From Nannochloropsis oceanica (lineage: Eukaryota > Sar > Eustigmatophyceae > Eustigmatales > Monodopsidaceae), in assembly GCA_004519485.1 (NCBI GenBank), contig CP038128.1, positions 389,001-453,000 on the forward strand: a stretch of 64,000 bases of DNA. The letters are read 5' to 3'. Each line of letters starts with the position of its first letter. The first letter of the stretch is position 1. Below, piece by piece: positions 45,763 through 56,206 of this stretch. The notes below the pieces were generated by a model, which made no database searches, had not been told where the DNA came from, and saw nothing but the letters and a program-made list of their open reading frames with translations. A program made the translations under genes and the position numbers.

Positions 45763-46867
45763 AGGGAGGGAGGGAGGGAGGGAATAAGTAAAAGGAAATT
45801 AACATCGCTTGGGGACGAAGGCAGAGATATCCAAGTCCGGGTATGTGACGCGTAAGAAATATCAATTATAGCGACAAGAAGAGCGGAGGGAGAACCCCCG
45901 AGGATGACAGCAACGACGACAAGAAGGAAAAGGCAGGGAGGGAGTCAGCAGGTGGATGATTTCTTTGATGAATCTGGATTTTACTTACTTCGGCCAAATA
46001 GCCAATATAAAACAAAGTTATGATGCGCATGGAAACCTGTGTTCGGAAGGATAGCAACAAACGTAAAAGGAATAAAACAATAGGAGATGGTATTCTTTTC
46101 GGTGCCTAACTCGGTGGCTTTTGAAAAAAGACTTTTCATTTTAGATTGTAATAAAAGACTTGTTTACATATATGTATAGTCGAAGTGATTAGGTCACCTC
46201 TCTTGCTGGTAAACAGAATCTTCTCTCAGCTCACCAAGCCTGAGTCAACGTCCCACGACACCGCACGTTCCGTGCCGCAATAAAATGCCATAGCATGGTG
46301 GTGCACGCCGCTCATGAACGGCAACTGCAACAATGAGAACCATATGAATGCTGTTCTCTCATTATTACTTTCTGCGCCTTGTACATTTCGGGGTCCGGGA
46401 AAAAGAGGCGTCTGGAAGCAAATGCGCTGCAGCAAGACCATGAGACGGGACGATATGAAAAGAGCAATTGAAACCTACGGTGAAGGAGGAGGAGAGATAA
46501 GTAGTAGTGATAGGGATAGCAGTGCATTGGAGAAAAATGACAGTAAGAAAGATAGTGGGAAAAGGCAAATATTCTACCACATCTCCATAAATTTTTCCCT
46601 GAGAGGCGAGTAAAACCAGACGACCAGTTGACAAATTAAATTGATGCCTCTTTATCTACTTTAAGGGTATCAACTCGACGCAGAAACCTCATTCGTAATT
46701 TATCGTATTATTTATTGTCATAATTTCTGTCCTTATCTTTCCTTTTGATTTCGTTGTCATCGACGTCCTCTTTGTCACTTTTCACATTGTTGGTGTCGCT
46801 AAGTATACATGTGAAATAATTTTTATCCAAACGCTTTCGGATACCATCATCTTCACTTTTCTCCTCT
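45763..46867. other. Intergenic region between convergent genes
   Basis: About 1.1 kb between the stops of acetyl-CoA synthetase and the SNAPC1-like gene. It is AT-richer than its flanks. A 99-codon plus-strand ORF (46314-46613) shows no domain. No RNA gene recognised. Confidence 0.45.
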
Positions 46868-48219
46868 TCATTCATCCTCATCATCACTCTCCCCTTCTAT
46901 CGACCCTTCCGAGTCCCCTCTCGTCTGCGCCAGCAGGGCCAGGTCATCGTCCTCGTCCTCCATTCCTCCTCCTACCCCTTCCTCGCGCCCTTCCTCCTCC
47001 CCCAGGCTCATCAAAAACGCCAAATCATCGCTAATCTCTATAGCCGATTCCTCTTTCCCATCCCCCTCCTTTCCCTTATGAGTAGTAACCGCAGCAGATG
47101 CAGTACCACCACCGGCAAGCGCACCGGCCACTTCCTCTCCCCCTTCCTCCTCCTCTCCGTTTTTATCCCCGGAAGGTGAATGCGGTCCGACGTCATCAAA
47201 TCGTCCCGTACAAACAGGCATAGGTTTTGAAAGATCAGGCACAGACATCATCGCTCCTTTATCCCCGCTACTAGCTGGCTTCGCCTTACCCTTCATACTC
47301 CCATTTCCACCTCCCCCTCCTTCCTTTCCAACACGCTCGCTGTCCACTATCACTGTCGATTCTTTTCCTTTATTCATTCCGACTTTTGCTCGTGTTGGTC
47401 CATTTCCTGCTGCTAATAATGGTGGTGGCAATGCCGATGCTGCTGCTGCTCCTCCTCCACCTCCCACTCCTGCCTTCCTCGGCTCCCGCGTCAGTAGCTC
47501 TAAGGCCGCCAGCACGTCCATAGTCTCATCGTCCCACTCCGCCCGCCCGCCCGCCCTCCCTCCCTCCCTCCCTCCCTCCCTCCCCCGTCCCCCCACATGG
47601 GCTTGCGCTGCCTGTACAGTCTCTGCTTCCAGCAAGGCCAAGAGATCTTCCTCCACCCCGCCCTCCTTCCCTCCCTCTCGCTCCTTCTCATCCGCCTTTC
47701 TCGCAGTCGAAGCTGCCGGTTTTCGACAACGTTTGACTCCCATAGAGGAAGAGCTGCTGCTGTTTTTCGTCGTTGCCCCTTCCGCCGCCGCCGGTGCTGC
47801 TGCTGCAGCTGCTGCCATTGCACCTCGCCTTCGACCCCTTCCTCGATGCCGCCCTCCTCCTCCTCCTCCTCCTCCTCCTCCTCCTCCTCTGCCAGAAGTG
47901 GACAGTCGTAAGGGACTTGCAGCCTCGGCCGTCACCCCCTCCAGCTCCGCCAGCATATCATCAAAATTCCTCATCACATCCTCTGCATTATTCCCTCCTC
48001 CTCCTCCACCACCACCACTACTTCCTATGTGTTTCGTCATACTTTTCCCTCCTCCTCCATCTTCATTCATTCCACTTACCTCCTCCTGCAGCAAGGCCGC
48101 CAAGTCGTCCATCGATTGATCTAAAGCTTCCAAAGACTCCATCGCTCTCTCTCTCCCTGTCTCTACCCTTCCTCTCCCGCTCCCTCTCCCTCTCCCTCCT
48201 GCTCCTGTAGCTGCTGCTA

Positions 48220-48251
<32 letters not shown>

Positions 48252-50092
48252 CCTCGTCCCCTTCCTGCCGTCCGAGCCCCCCCCTCTTCTCCTTTCTTCC
48301 AATGACCCCTCGCTGCGGCCCTTTTTCTCGCTCCCGTCTGTGGAACACTCACAGCCATCGCTTTCTCAAACCGATCCACCCCATCCTCCTTCCCTTCCTC
48401 GCCTCTTCCCTCCTGCTCACCACCACCACCAGCGAGCAGAGCCTCAAGCTCGGCGACGGTCGCGTCCTCAGCCGCTGCCCGCTTACCCTTTTCTCCCCCC
48501 CCTTCCCCTCCTCCGCCTTGTTTGACCGCGCTCTTCCCTTTCCCCTTCGCTAACGCTGCGGCTGCTGCTCGCCCCCCCCTTTGCTTGCTGACCACGGGCG
48601 GCCCCCGGTTCTCCTCGTCCTCCTCTTCCTCCTCCTCCTCCTCCTCCTCCTCCAAACCCAGCTCATCAAGTGCCACCTTCCCTCCCTTTCTACCTCCCAT
48701 CCACGCACTCACACCCACCGACGTAGGCTCTTCAACTCCGAACAGATCGTCCAAGTCATCCCCCTCTTCGTCTCCTTCCTCTTCTTCCTCCTTCTCCCCC
48801 TCCTCCTCCGCAACAGCCGCTCGAGAGGCCTTTTCCTCTTCACGTTTCTGCTGGATTTCAGCCAAAGCTTTCCGAAGCATGTCCAACTCCCGCGGCTGCA
48901 CCTCCTCCCCTCCTTCACCATCGTCACCCGCCTTCGACCCCTTTTTCCATCTCCTCCTCCTTCTGTGTCCTCTGTCTTCCTCTCTATCGTCTTCGTCATC
49001 CGCCCCTGTTTCTTCTCCATTTTTTCCCGAGCTCTTCATCACGGCGGGCACCACGGGCACCTCATCAAGCAAATCAAGGGGAAGCACGAACTTGTCCGCC
49101 CCCCCCACCAACACCCTCCTCATCACCTCTTCCATCGCTCCCTCCATTATGCCCTTTGCCACCGCCTCTTCACCGGAAAGACCCTTCTTCCTCACCACCC
49201 CCACCCCTCCTCCTGCTGCTGCGGCAGCTGCTGCGGCTGCTGCTGCGGCTGCTTCTCTGTATCTCTTACACTCCTGTTGAAACTGACTCAAGCACAGCTC
49301 TTCAAACAGTCTCAACTCTGGTTCGATCGACAGACGTGGTTGCGCCTCTGCCCATGCCAAATACGTCGTCCGCCCAGCGCTCGTCGAAAAAGCGCCGTCG
49401 TAGGCCGCCAACATGAATGCCTCGTCTTTTAAGAGGGCATGGAATAGGTAGAGAGCGTCGTCACCCATCCCCGCCAGGTCGGCTGACGATAATATGACGC
49501 CAAGGTCCATGAGACGATTCCAGCTGGATGGACAGATACGGATACGTTCTCGTCGTGTTAGTGTTGCGCTTGCGTTTTCCCCATCGTCGTCGTCGTCGTT
49601 GTGGTGGCCGGTATTGAAGGCGGACGGAGAGGAAGAAGAGGACAAGGCGGCCTTTGGTTGAGTCTTGTACAGTGCATATAGCAAATAAAGCACTCCTATC
49701 TTCCATCCCAAGGAGTTAGGCAATTGGATGCGTCCGCCGGGGAGATACGCCGTGGGAGCTAGTAAGGCCAAGGCAGCCCCAAAGAGCGATTGGGTGTAAA
49801 GTCTCGTATCGGTCAGCTCGGGCGCGCAGTGGTGCACGATGCCCATGTCGACATGCCGCCAGGCGTTCTTAAAGGAGGCAAAACTGAGTTGGCCCGACGC
49901 GAGGAAGGTGGTGATGCATGTCTGCGGATTTAGGGGTGTGTGAGAGTGTGAGTGAAAGAGTACGGGGGAGGGGGGGAAGGTGGGAGGGAAGACTATCAAA
50001 CTCACCGTGAAGTCAACCATGGCCGCGGGCGACAAGGTATCCTCCGTGCAGCCGCCAAAACGCACAGCGGGTGGGCGGTACGGCCTGAACAT
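46868..50092 (-). CDS. SNAPC1: SNAPC1/SNAP43-like snRNA-activating complex subunit with long disordered tail
   Basis: The minus-strand ORF is open for 1074 codons, but it contains an 84-base GT-AG intron (49922-50005) whose length is a multiple of three; removing it gives 1046 residues and restores the domain (VDFT joined to TCITTFLASGQLSF). Residues about 30-260 match SNAPC1: SFASFKNAWRHVDMGIVH, YTQSLFGAALALLAP, KIGVLYLLYALYKTQP and ALYLFHALLKDEAFMLAAYDG. SNAPc binds the proximal sequence element of U snRNA promoters for Pol II and Pol III. The remaining 780 residues are low complexity: poly-A, poly-E, RG dipeptide repeats (RGRGRG), poly-G and Ser-rich segments, and an acidic C-terminus. Animal SNAPC1 is much shorter, so the tail is lineage-specific. 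Confidence 0.85.
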
Positions 50093-50559
50093 ATTGAGAG
50101 GGAGAAGTGGTAATGGTACCTAGCGAGCGGTCTGTCTCGGATTGCTTGGATGCTCCCGTTGCATTCACGACGATGCCACTGCCGATGCTGCCCGCGACTC
50201 TTTCAGTTCCACCAGCATTCTGCCATTGTTGTCCTGTGGTAATTGTGCCGCGATGTTGATGGGTATGTGAGCTTCAGATGGCAAAAGCAAGGAGACGGGC
50301 CGAACGCTTCTGCTCTATCGCGATTTGCATGTTCCGTCACTTTTCCTCACATTTCGATGCCCCAACCCCACATTAACACAGCACAAAAAATCTTTCAAAT
50401 ATGCCCGTGCAGCAGTACGACGGCAAGTCGCATCTTTAGTCATCTTTCAGCCAGACAATTTCAATTCGGTCCTCTCTTTCTCCCTCCCCCCCCTCCCCCC
50501 TTCCCTCATTTTCACTCTCCCCACCCCACGCACACACACGACACAGCTCTCCTACAGTT
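50093..50559. other. Intergenic region between divergent genes
   Basis: Shared upstream region of the SNAPC1-like and TBCE genes, about 470 bases. A pyrimidine-rich stretch lies at about 50470-50520 just before the TBCE start. No gene recognised. Confidence 0.45.
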
Positions 50560-52527
50560 ATGACGGAGGAGCAGCAGCCGGACTTTTGTCTGGGCCAGCG
50601 CGTGGTGGATGACGAAGGAAACCGGGGTACGGTGCGGTACCTTGGCCCTGTGGCCTCTGCCAAGGATCCAACCGCGGCTTGGGTGGGGGTGGAATGGGAC
50701 GACTCTACTCGAGGCAAGCACGACGGGAGCGTGGTGACGGCCGCGGGGGAGATTGTCAGACACTTTACATGTGTCAAGCCAGGATTGACGAGCGCGTCGT
50801 TCCTGAAGCCGAATAAGCTGAATAGGGGGACAAGTTTCATGGCGGTGTTGCATCGTCGGTACGTCGGTCCTGATGCCCCTCTGGAAGCACCAAATCAGGT
50901 GTTCGAAGGGGCCTATGCAAACACCTCTAAAGGAGGACAGAAGGCGATTGAATTTCTTGGAGAGAAAAAGATTAGGGCCAGGCAACAGATCGGGACATTG
51001 ACCAAAGTGTCCATGAGGGGGGAGCATGTCGCGTGGGCGGGGGAGGAAGAGGTGCAGGAGGCATCTCACCTAGTCGAAGTGGATGTCCAAGGTAATTTGT
51101 GGTCAGATTGGGAAGAGTTGGGGAAACTCGCTCGACAACTGCCACGCTTGGAGATATTGCATTTGAATAGTAATCTGATGCGCCCGTTACAAGCGCCGGT
51201 CGAGGAGGGGGAGAGTCTGAGAAGGTCGTTCTTGGGTTTGAGAGTGTTAGTGTTGAATAACTGTGGGTTGAGTGGGTGGAAAACGGTGATGCACTTGGAA
51301 GAGTGTCTGCCGTGTTTGGAGGAGGTGGGTCTGGCAAGGAATGAGGGGTTGGGTGGGGAAAAGGGGGGAAGGGAGAAGATGAAGGAGGCGATTGAGGCAC
51401 GGAGAGAACGGACGGAGGGAGGAGGGGGATTGCATGCGTTGTTTCATAAGTTGAAGAGTTTGGATTTGTCAGGGACTGGATTGGGGGACTGGAGGGAGGA
51501 GGTAGCATTATTTATGGGCCTGCCGGAGTTGAGAATTCTCAGTTTGAATGAGAATGAGATTGAGGGGGTGGGGTCGGGCGAAGAAGGAGGAGGAGGAGGA
51601 GGAGCAGCAGCAGCAACAACAGCAACATCCTCTCCCTACGGCTTCAAAAATCTCCAAGCCATCCACCTTAGCTACAACCGTATCTCCTCCTGGTCCTCCA
51701 TCGATGCCCTCACCCACTTTCCCTCCCTGACATCCTTGCGTTTCGCTTCGAACCCTCTCACCAGAGGGATGGGACAAGGTGAAGCCCGCCAGCTCCTGAT
51801 CGCACGCGTTCCCACACTGACGAGAGTCAATGGAGCGGAGATCTCAGTGAAAGAAAGAACCGACGCAGAAAGGAGCTACATTAGGAGAGTTAACAGGGAG
51901 TTGAATCGAGTGGAGGGAGAGAAAGGAGGAGGGAGTGAGGGAGGGAGGGAGGGAGGGAGGGAGGGAAGAGTGGCTACAAACTTGACACAGACGAAAGCAG
52001 CATATTTGAAAAAAGAGCACCCGCGATGGTTATCACTGGTGCAACAACACGGTGAAATTGCGAGTTGGGCAGTGGGAGGGGAGGGCGGAGGGGCAGGGGT
52101 AGGAACAGGGACATTGGCAAAGGGGATGATGTTGGTAACGTTAGTGAGCATGGCGTCGGGGTCCATGACCTTGCCTCCGGTGGAGAAAAAAATCCCGGGG
52201 ACTCTAACGGTCGGGCAGTTGAAGTTACTGTTTAGTAAGTTGTTCAAGTTGGAGGTGGGGTTGCAGGTGTTGTACTACAAGAGCGATGCGAGGGCCCCCC
52301 CCAGCGTGCTGGATGAGGACGAGGAGAGCTTGGGGTATTTCGGCTTGACAAGTGGAAGTGTGATTTATATGAATGAACGGGACTTGAGGCAGGAGGCGAG
52401 GGAGGATGAAAGCCGCAGGGAGGCGGAGAGGGAGAGGATGGAGGCACAGTTGGAGCAGGTGGAAAGATTAGACCGATTGAAACGGGCACAGATTGGCTTG
52501 GAGAAGCAGGGCGCAGCGGCTCGTTAG
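50560..52527 (+). CDS. TBCE: Tubulin-folding cofactor E (TBCE)
   Basis: A single-exon 655-residue protein with the full TBCE architecture. A CAP-Gly domain occupies about residues 8-85 (GQRVVDDEGNRGTVRYLG, WVGVEWDD, and GKHDGS, the form of the GKNDG groove motif I recall from human TBCE). Leucine-rich repeats follow from about 165 to 440 (LEILHLNSNLMRP, LRVLVLNNCGLSGW, LRILSLNENEIEG, LQAIHLSYNRISSW, with RVNGAEISVKER as cap). The C-terminal part is ubiquitin-like (TLTVGQLKLLFSKLFKLE, LGYFGLTSGSVIYMNE). TBCE binds alpha-tubulin and, with TBCC, TBCD and TBCB, assembles or dissociates the tubulin dimer. GGGAGGGA DNA in the coding sequence (about 51920-51970) inserts a Gly/Arg/Glu-rich loop. Confidence 0.95.
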   Translation: MTEEQQPDFCLGQRVVDDEGNRGTVRYLGPVASAKDPTAAWVGVEWDDSTRGKHDGSVVTAAGEIVRHFTCVKPGLTSASFLKPNKLNRGTSFMAVLHRRYVGPDAPLEAPNQVFEGAYANTSKGGQKAIEFLGEKKIRARQQIGTLTKVSMRGEHVAWAGEEEVQEASHLVEVDVQGNLWSDWEELGKLARQLPRLEILHLNSNLMRPLQAPVEEGESLRRSFLGLRVLVLNNCGLSGWKTVMHLEECLPCLEEVGLARNEGLGGEKGGREKMKEAIEARRERTEGGGGLHALFHKLKSLDLSGTGLGDWREEVALFMGLPELRILSLNENEIEGVGSGEEGGGGGGAAAATTATSSPYGFKNLQAIHLSYNRISSWSSIDALTHFPSLTSLRFASNPLTRGMGQGEARQLLIARVPTLTRVNGAEISVKERTDAERSYIRRVNRELNRVEGEKGGGSEGGREGGREGRVATNLTQTKAAYLKKEHPRWLSLVQQHGEIASWAVGGEGGGAGVGTGTLAKGMMLVTLVSMASGSMTLPPVEKKIPGTLTVGQLKLLFSKLFKLEVGLQVLYYKSDARAPPSVLDEDEESLGYFGLTSGSVIYMNERDLRQEAREDESRREAERERMEAQLEQVERLDRLKRAQIGLEKQGAAAR

Positions 52528-52687
52528 GGGAGGAGGGAGGGGAGGGATGGAAGAGCAGTTGTAAATTAGGTGGGGATAAAGAAGGAGGATGCAATTATAA
52601 CAAGGAAGCTCAAGGAAGCTAGGACAATTAATAGAAGCACTTTTTGGGTCCCTTAATTTTCTCTTTGTTTAATTTTGCCTGCAGGCG

Positions 52688-53518
52688 TTATTTCACGTCG
52701 GCTGCCGTGATAGGAATCGCAGCGACGGGCAGACCGAGATGTCGCCTCGTCTCGTCCGTCATAGCCCGGCCAGTGAATGACTCGTGGCCTTCCTGTAGAT
52801 GTGCGGGTCGCTGACCTATGCTGCGTTTATCCCGTCGGATATTTTTTTGTTTGGAGCGTTTTTTGGTCCGCTTCTGTCTACGGGGTTCACTAGCCTCCTC
52901 CTGTCCACCTGGGTGCTGCTCTTCCTGCGGCTTCGGCTTCTGGAAAAGAGACTCACTTGCTGTGGACCTGGCCTCAATGGTGTGAATACGGTTTGATGGA
53001 GGAGCAGGTGCAGATGCTTGCCCTGCTGTATCCTGTCCTTCGGCATTACTGACGATGCCCTTCTTTTTCTTTTTCCGCCTCTTCTTTTTGGGATCCTCAG
53101 TCTGTACACCGGCGATGGTACTACCTAAGGGTGGCTTTGTAGAGGCAACAAATATACGGGCCTTCGAGTCTGCGAGCTCACCGTCGTCGTCCTCATCGTC
53201 CTCCTCTTTCTGCTGCCGTTTGGTGGCGGCCGCATCGTCCTCCTCCTGCTCTCGTTGCCGCTTGGATTTCTTGCCCTTGCCCAGCAGCAGCTTCTGGAGC
53301 GTGCCAACTGATCCCTCTACCTTTGCCTCCTTGTCTTTTGTCTTTTTGGCCTCAAGACCTAACCCTGCCCGCTTGTGGCGCCAGTTGGACGCGGGCGCGG
53401 GCATTTTGCTGCTTTCCTCCTGAGCCTCGTGCTGAGTATCCTTGCTGGATGTGGGTTGCTCCAGCCATTGAGAGACAGCACTGAACGCCCTTGTGTTGAA
53501 GACAAGGGACTCTGCCAT
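52688..53518 (-). CDS. Basic, coiled nuclear-type protein of unknown function
   Basis: A single-exon 276-residue minus-strand protein. It is highly charged: KGKKSKRQREQEEDD, an acidic EEDDEDDD run, KKKRRKKKKKG, and near the C-terminus KRTKKRSKQKNIRRDKR, followed by the ordered-looking ending GRAMTDETRRHLGLP. The Arg/Lys clusters and acidic runs are typical of nucleolar or ribosome-biogenesis factors, and the RSKQKNIRRDKR plus downstream TDETRRHLGLP pattern looks like a conserved eukaryotic family, but I cannot name it. The 3' end is only 160 bases from the convergent TBCE stop. Confidence 0.7.
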   Translation of the reverse strand: MAESLVFNTRAFSAVSQWLEQPTSSKDTQHEAQEESSKMPAPASNWRHKRAGLGLEAKKTKDKEAKVEGSVGTLQKLLLGKGKKSKRQREQEEDDAAATKRQQKEEDDEDDDGELADSKARIFVASTKPPLGSTIAGVQTEDPKKKRRKKKKKGIVSNAEGQDTAGQASAPAPPSNRIHTIEARSTASESLFQKPKPQEEQHPGGQEEASEPRRQKRTKKRSKQKNIRRDKRSIGQRPAHLQEGHESFTGRAMTDETRRHLGLPVAAIPITAADVK

Positions 53519-54163
53519 AGCTATAACGAGATGGTGATGGTGAGTGTGAGTCGTGAGTACGTGCTCGAGAGAGATAGAGTGGTAGGTGGATGGGAGAGGG
53601 CTGGGGCAGCAAATAGTGCTTAATGGTGGGGCCTGATCCCCCTAAGTTTCGTTGTTGTTGTTCTTACCATTTTTAATTTTTTTTAATTTTTTCTACACTC
53701 CTATTTAGTTCTTTTTTTCTGCCGTCCCTACACTCCTATGAAACTATCGCATGCAACCTGAAGTCCTCTCGGACTTGCATACGAGGGGGAACCTTCCAAC
53801 AATAAATTGTTGCATATTCACCCCTTATTTTTGTCCGAGTTTTATAGCGACTTTGATAGGATTTTTGATCAGGCAAAGTCCCCGGCTATTAGGCATTAAT
53901 TAGGCAGTCTCAGTCACGTAGGCCACAATCCCTGTCAAGAGAGAGTGAGGATGATTTGTTCGACTATCGCCAGTCCAGCTGAACAGTGCAAATCAGAACA
54001 AAAAGCAACAGCTTATTCGGGAGCAAAGGTGAATACAGCTCGAATTTCATCTTTTTCATTTTACTCGCCCTCCTATTGTTTCTCTGCTGCTCCCTGTACA
54101 ATTCCCTCACATTCCCTTATCCTCTTTGCCTACTCATGCTTTCAGTCATCTGAATCGGAAAAG
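53519..54163. other. Intergenic region
   Basis: Upstream of the basic protein and downstream of the CoA-transferase gene, both minus strand. T-runs at about 53660-53720 and a 16-base near-perfect inverted repeat, CAACAAT-aa-ATTGTTG, at 53797-53812. No gene recognised. Confidence 0.45.
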
Positions 54164-55992
54164 TTAACATACGATTTTGGCCTTCCTCAAGCGCTGCACG
54201 TCATCAACCGTGTACCCCAGGCACTCCTGCAGCACCTCTTCAGTGTGTTGGCCCAGCAAAGGCGGCGCCCGGCGGATGGAAGGCTTAGTGCTAGAATATT
54301 TGACAGGCAAGCCGGCAAGGGGCAGCTCACCGATGGTAGGGTGCGGTACCTTTACCACCATTTTGCGATGTTGGGCTTGGGCGTCCTGAAAGGCTTCGCC
54401 TATATTGCGGAGCGGTCCATAAGGCAGGCCGCCCATTGCCTAGCGTGATGATAATTATGATGTTGGAGATGAAAGCAAAATTGTATGTGAGGACAGAAAG
54501 AGGAGGGGGCGGATGGAAATATGGTGATGCCGGTGATCAAGAGATGGAAAATGAAAGGAGAAAGGAATATCTACCCTTTCACCCTTCCAGTCGTGGGCGT
54601 ACCTTAAATATGGCATCAAGCTCCACGCGTGTCTTGGTGCTAAAAAAAGTCTGCAACAGATTGATGAGAATCTTGCGATGCTCAGTGCGGTCCTTGTTGG
54701 TGCGAAAACGAGGGTCTCGACTGAGCTCGGGCATTCCAACAGCCACGGCCAGCTTTTCAAACTGAAAAAGGGCGAGATGGAGGAAAAGAAGTAAGCGTAG
54801 GAAACCGTATACATATCCTCCTCTTTCCTAGCTGTTGCCCCCCGTCTGACCTGTTTGTCGTTGCCTGCGCCTATCATGTACTTCCCGTCTTTACATTTGA
54901 ACGCCTGATATGGCACGATGCTCTCATGGGCCGTGCCCCTGCGGAGAAATAGATCGCATTTATAATCGTGCATGCTAAATATTATAGAATAGTCCATTTT
55001 AAATCTGTCCCTGTATCTCTGGCCCCTCCAGCGACCATCCACTCACGCATTTACCACGTCTTTCTCACCATCTCTTCGCCTCCGTCGTAGCCCCCAATAA
55101 CCAGTTCTGTCCAATGTTGACCAAACACGCCAACTGCGTCTCCATCAACGAGCAATCAATCTTTTGTCCTCTTCCTGTCTGATGCCGGCCGTGAAGGGCA
55201 GCCAGGATGGCTCCGTGTGCGAAGAGACCCGTGGCCAGATCCACCATCGCCACGCCTGCATGTTTGTGTAGATTGTGATAGAAGAGGCGAGAAGGGAAGG
55301 AGTGAGTCTTTTGGGGTAGGTTTCGCGTTTAAAATGAGAAGAGAAATAACCCCCTACCCTACGTACACACCTGTCTTGGCAGGCTCACCACCCTCGTCCG
55401 ACGGCGAGCCCGTGATACTCATCAATCCATACATTCCCTGCATAATCACGTCATACCCTGGACGTTGTGCCGCAATTCCGTCACTGCCAAATCCGGTTAT
55501 GCTGCAATAGATAAGACGCGGATTCAGCTCACTCAGGACATCATAGCCCAACCCAGCTTTCTCCAATTTCCCCGGCAAGAAGTTCTCGATTAGCACATCT
55601 GATTCCGACGCCAGTCGCCGCACAATCTCCAAGCCCTCGGATTGCTTGAAATCCACGCCGACGCTTCGTTTGTTCCGGTTTACGCTCAAGAAGTACGCAC
55701 TCTCTCCTCCCACAAAAGGCGGCCCCCAAGCCCGGGTGTCGTCCCCACGCTGCGGATGCTCGATCTTAATTACATCCGCGCCCAAATCGCCCAACGCCAT
55801 GGTCGCAAAGGGGCCTGCCAGCACGCGCGTCAAGTCTAAAACCCGCAGGCCTTGCAGGGGGCCAGGAGTGGGGCTAGTAGTAGATAGGGGTTGGGACCGC
55901 TGGGGCAGGGGAGGAGGTTGTCTTGGAGCTGTACGGCACGCCGCCGTTCCGCGCAGCAGCACTGCGAGGCCATAACCTTGTTTCCGCTTCAT
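54164..55992 (-). CDS. Class III (CaiB/BaiF) CoA-transferase, SUGCT-like
   Basis: Five minus-strand exons join in frame: 55371-55992, 55069-55255, 54851-54938, 54603-54761 and 54164-54439, giving 443 residues. The start chosen is the first ATG (55992); the following 40 residues are Arg-rich without acidic residues ([14 protein letters not shown]), like a mitochondrial presequence. The family signature is complete: [46 protein letters not shown], SGLIxNF-like [20 protein letters not shown], and the catalytic Asp in [15 protein letters not shown], then [14 protein letters not shown]. These enzymes move CoA between carboxylic acids. The closest pattern I know is SUGCT, succinyl-CoA:glutarate CoA-transferase; formyl- or other acyl-CoA specificity is possible. 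Confidence 0.9.
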
Positions 55993-56206
55993 GTGTGTGC
56001 GACTATGCGCAGTGTATTTGTATGAAGAGACATGGTATGTTATGTGCGCGGTCGGAATGGAAATCGCTCGCGGCAACTTTTGGGCGAGGCAAGAAGCATG
56101 CGCGGGGATGAGCTAGAACATCATGATCGCTGTCTCACGACACCTTTACCCCCCCCTTCTACACCCTACGCACAGAGTGGTCGTGCCTCCCAGACCTCAG
56201 AATAAA
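55993..56206. promoter_or_regulatory. Short divergent intergenic region, candidate bidirectional promoter
   Basis: Only about 210 bases separate the start codons of the minus-strand CoA-transferase and the plus-strand Rab escort protein. Both promoters and 5' UTRs must lie here or overlap the neighbouring gene. No TATA-like element is obvious. Confidence 0.4.
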
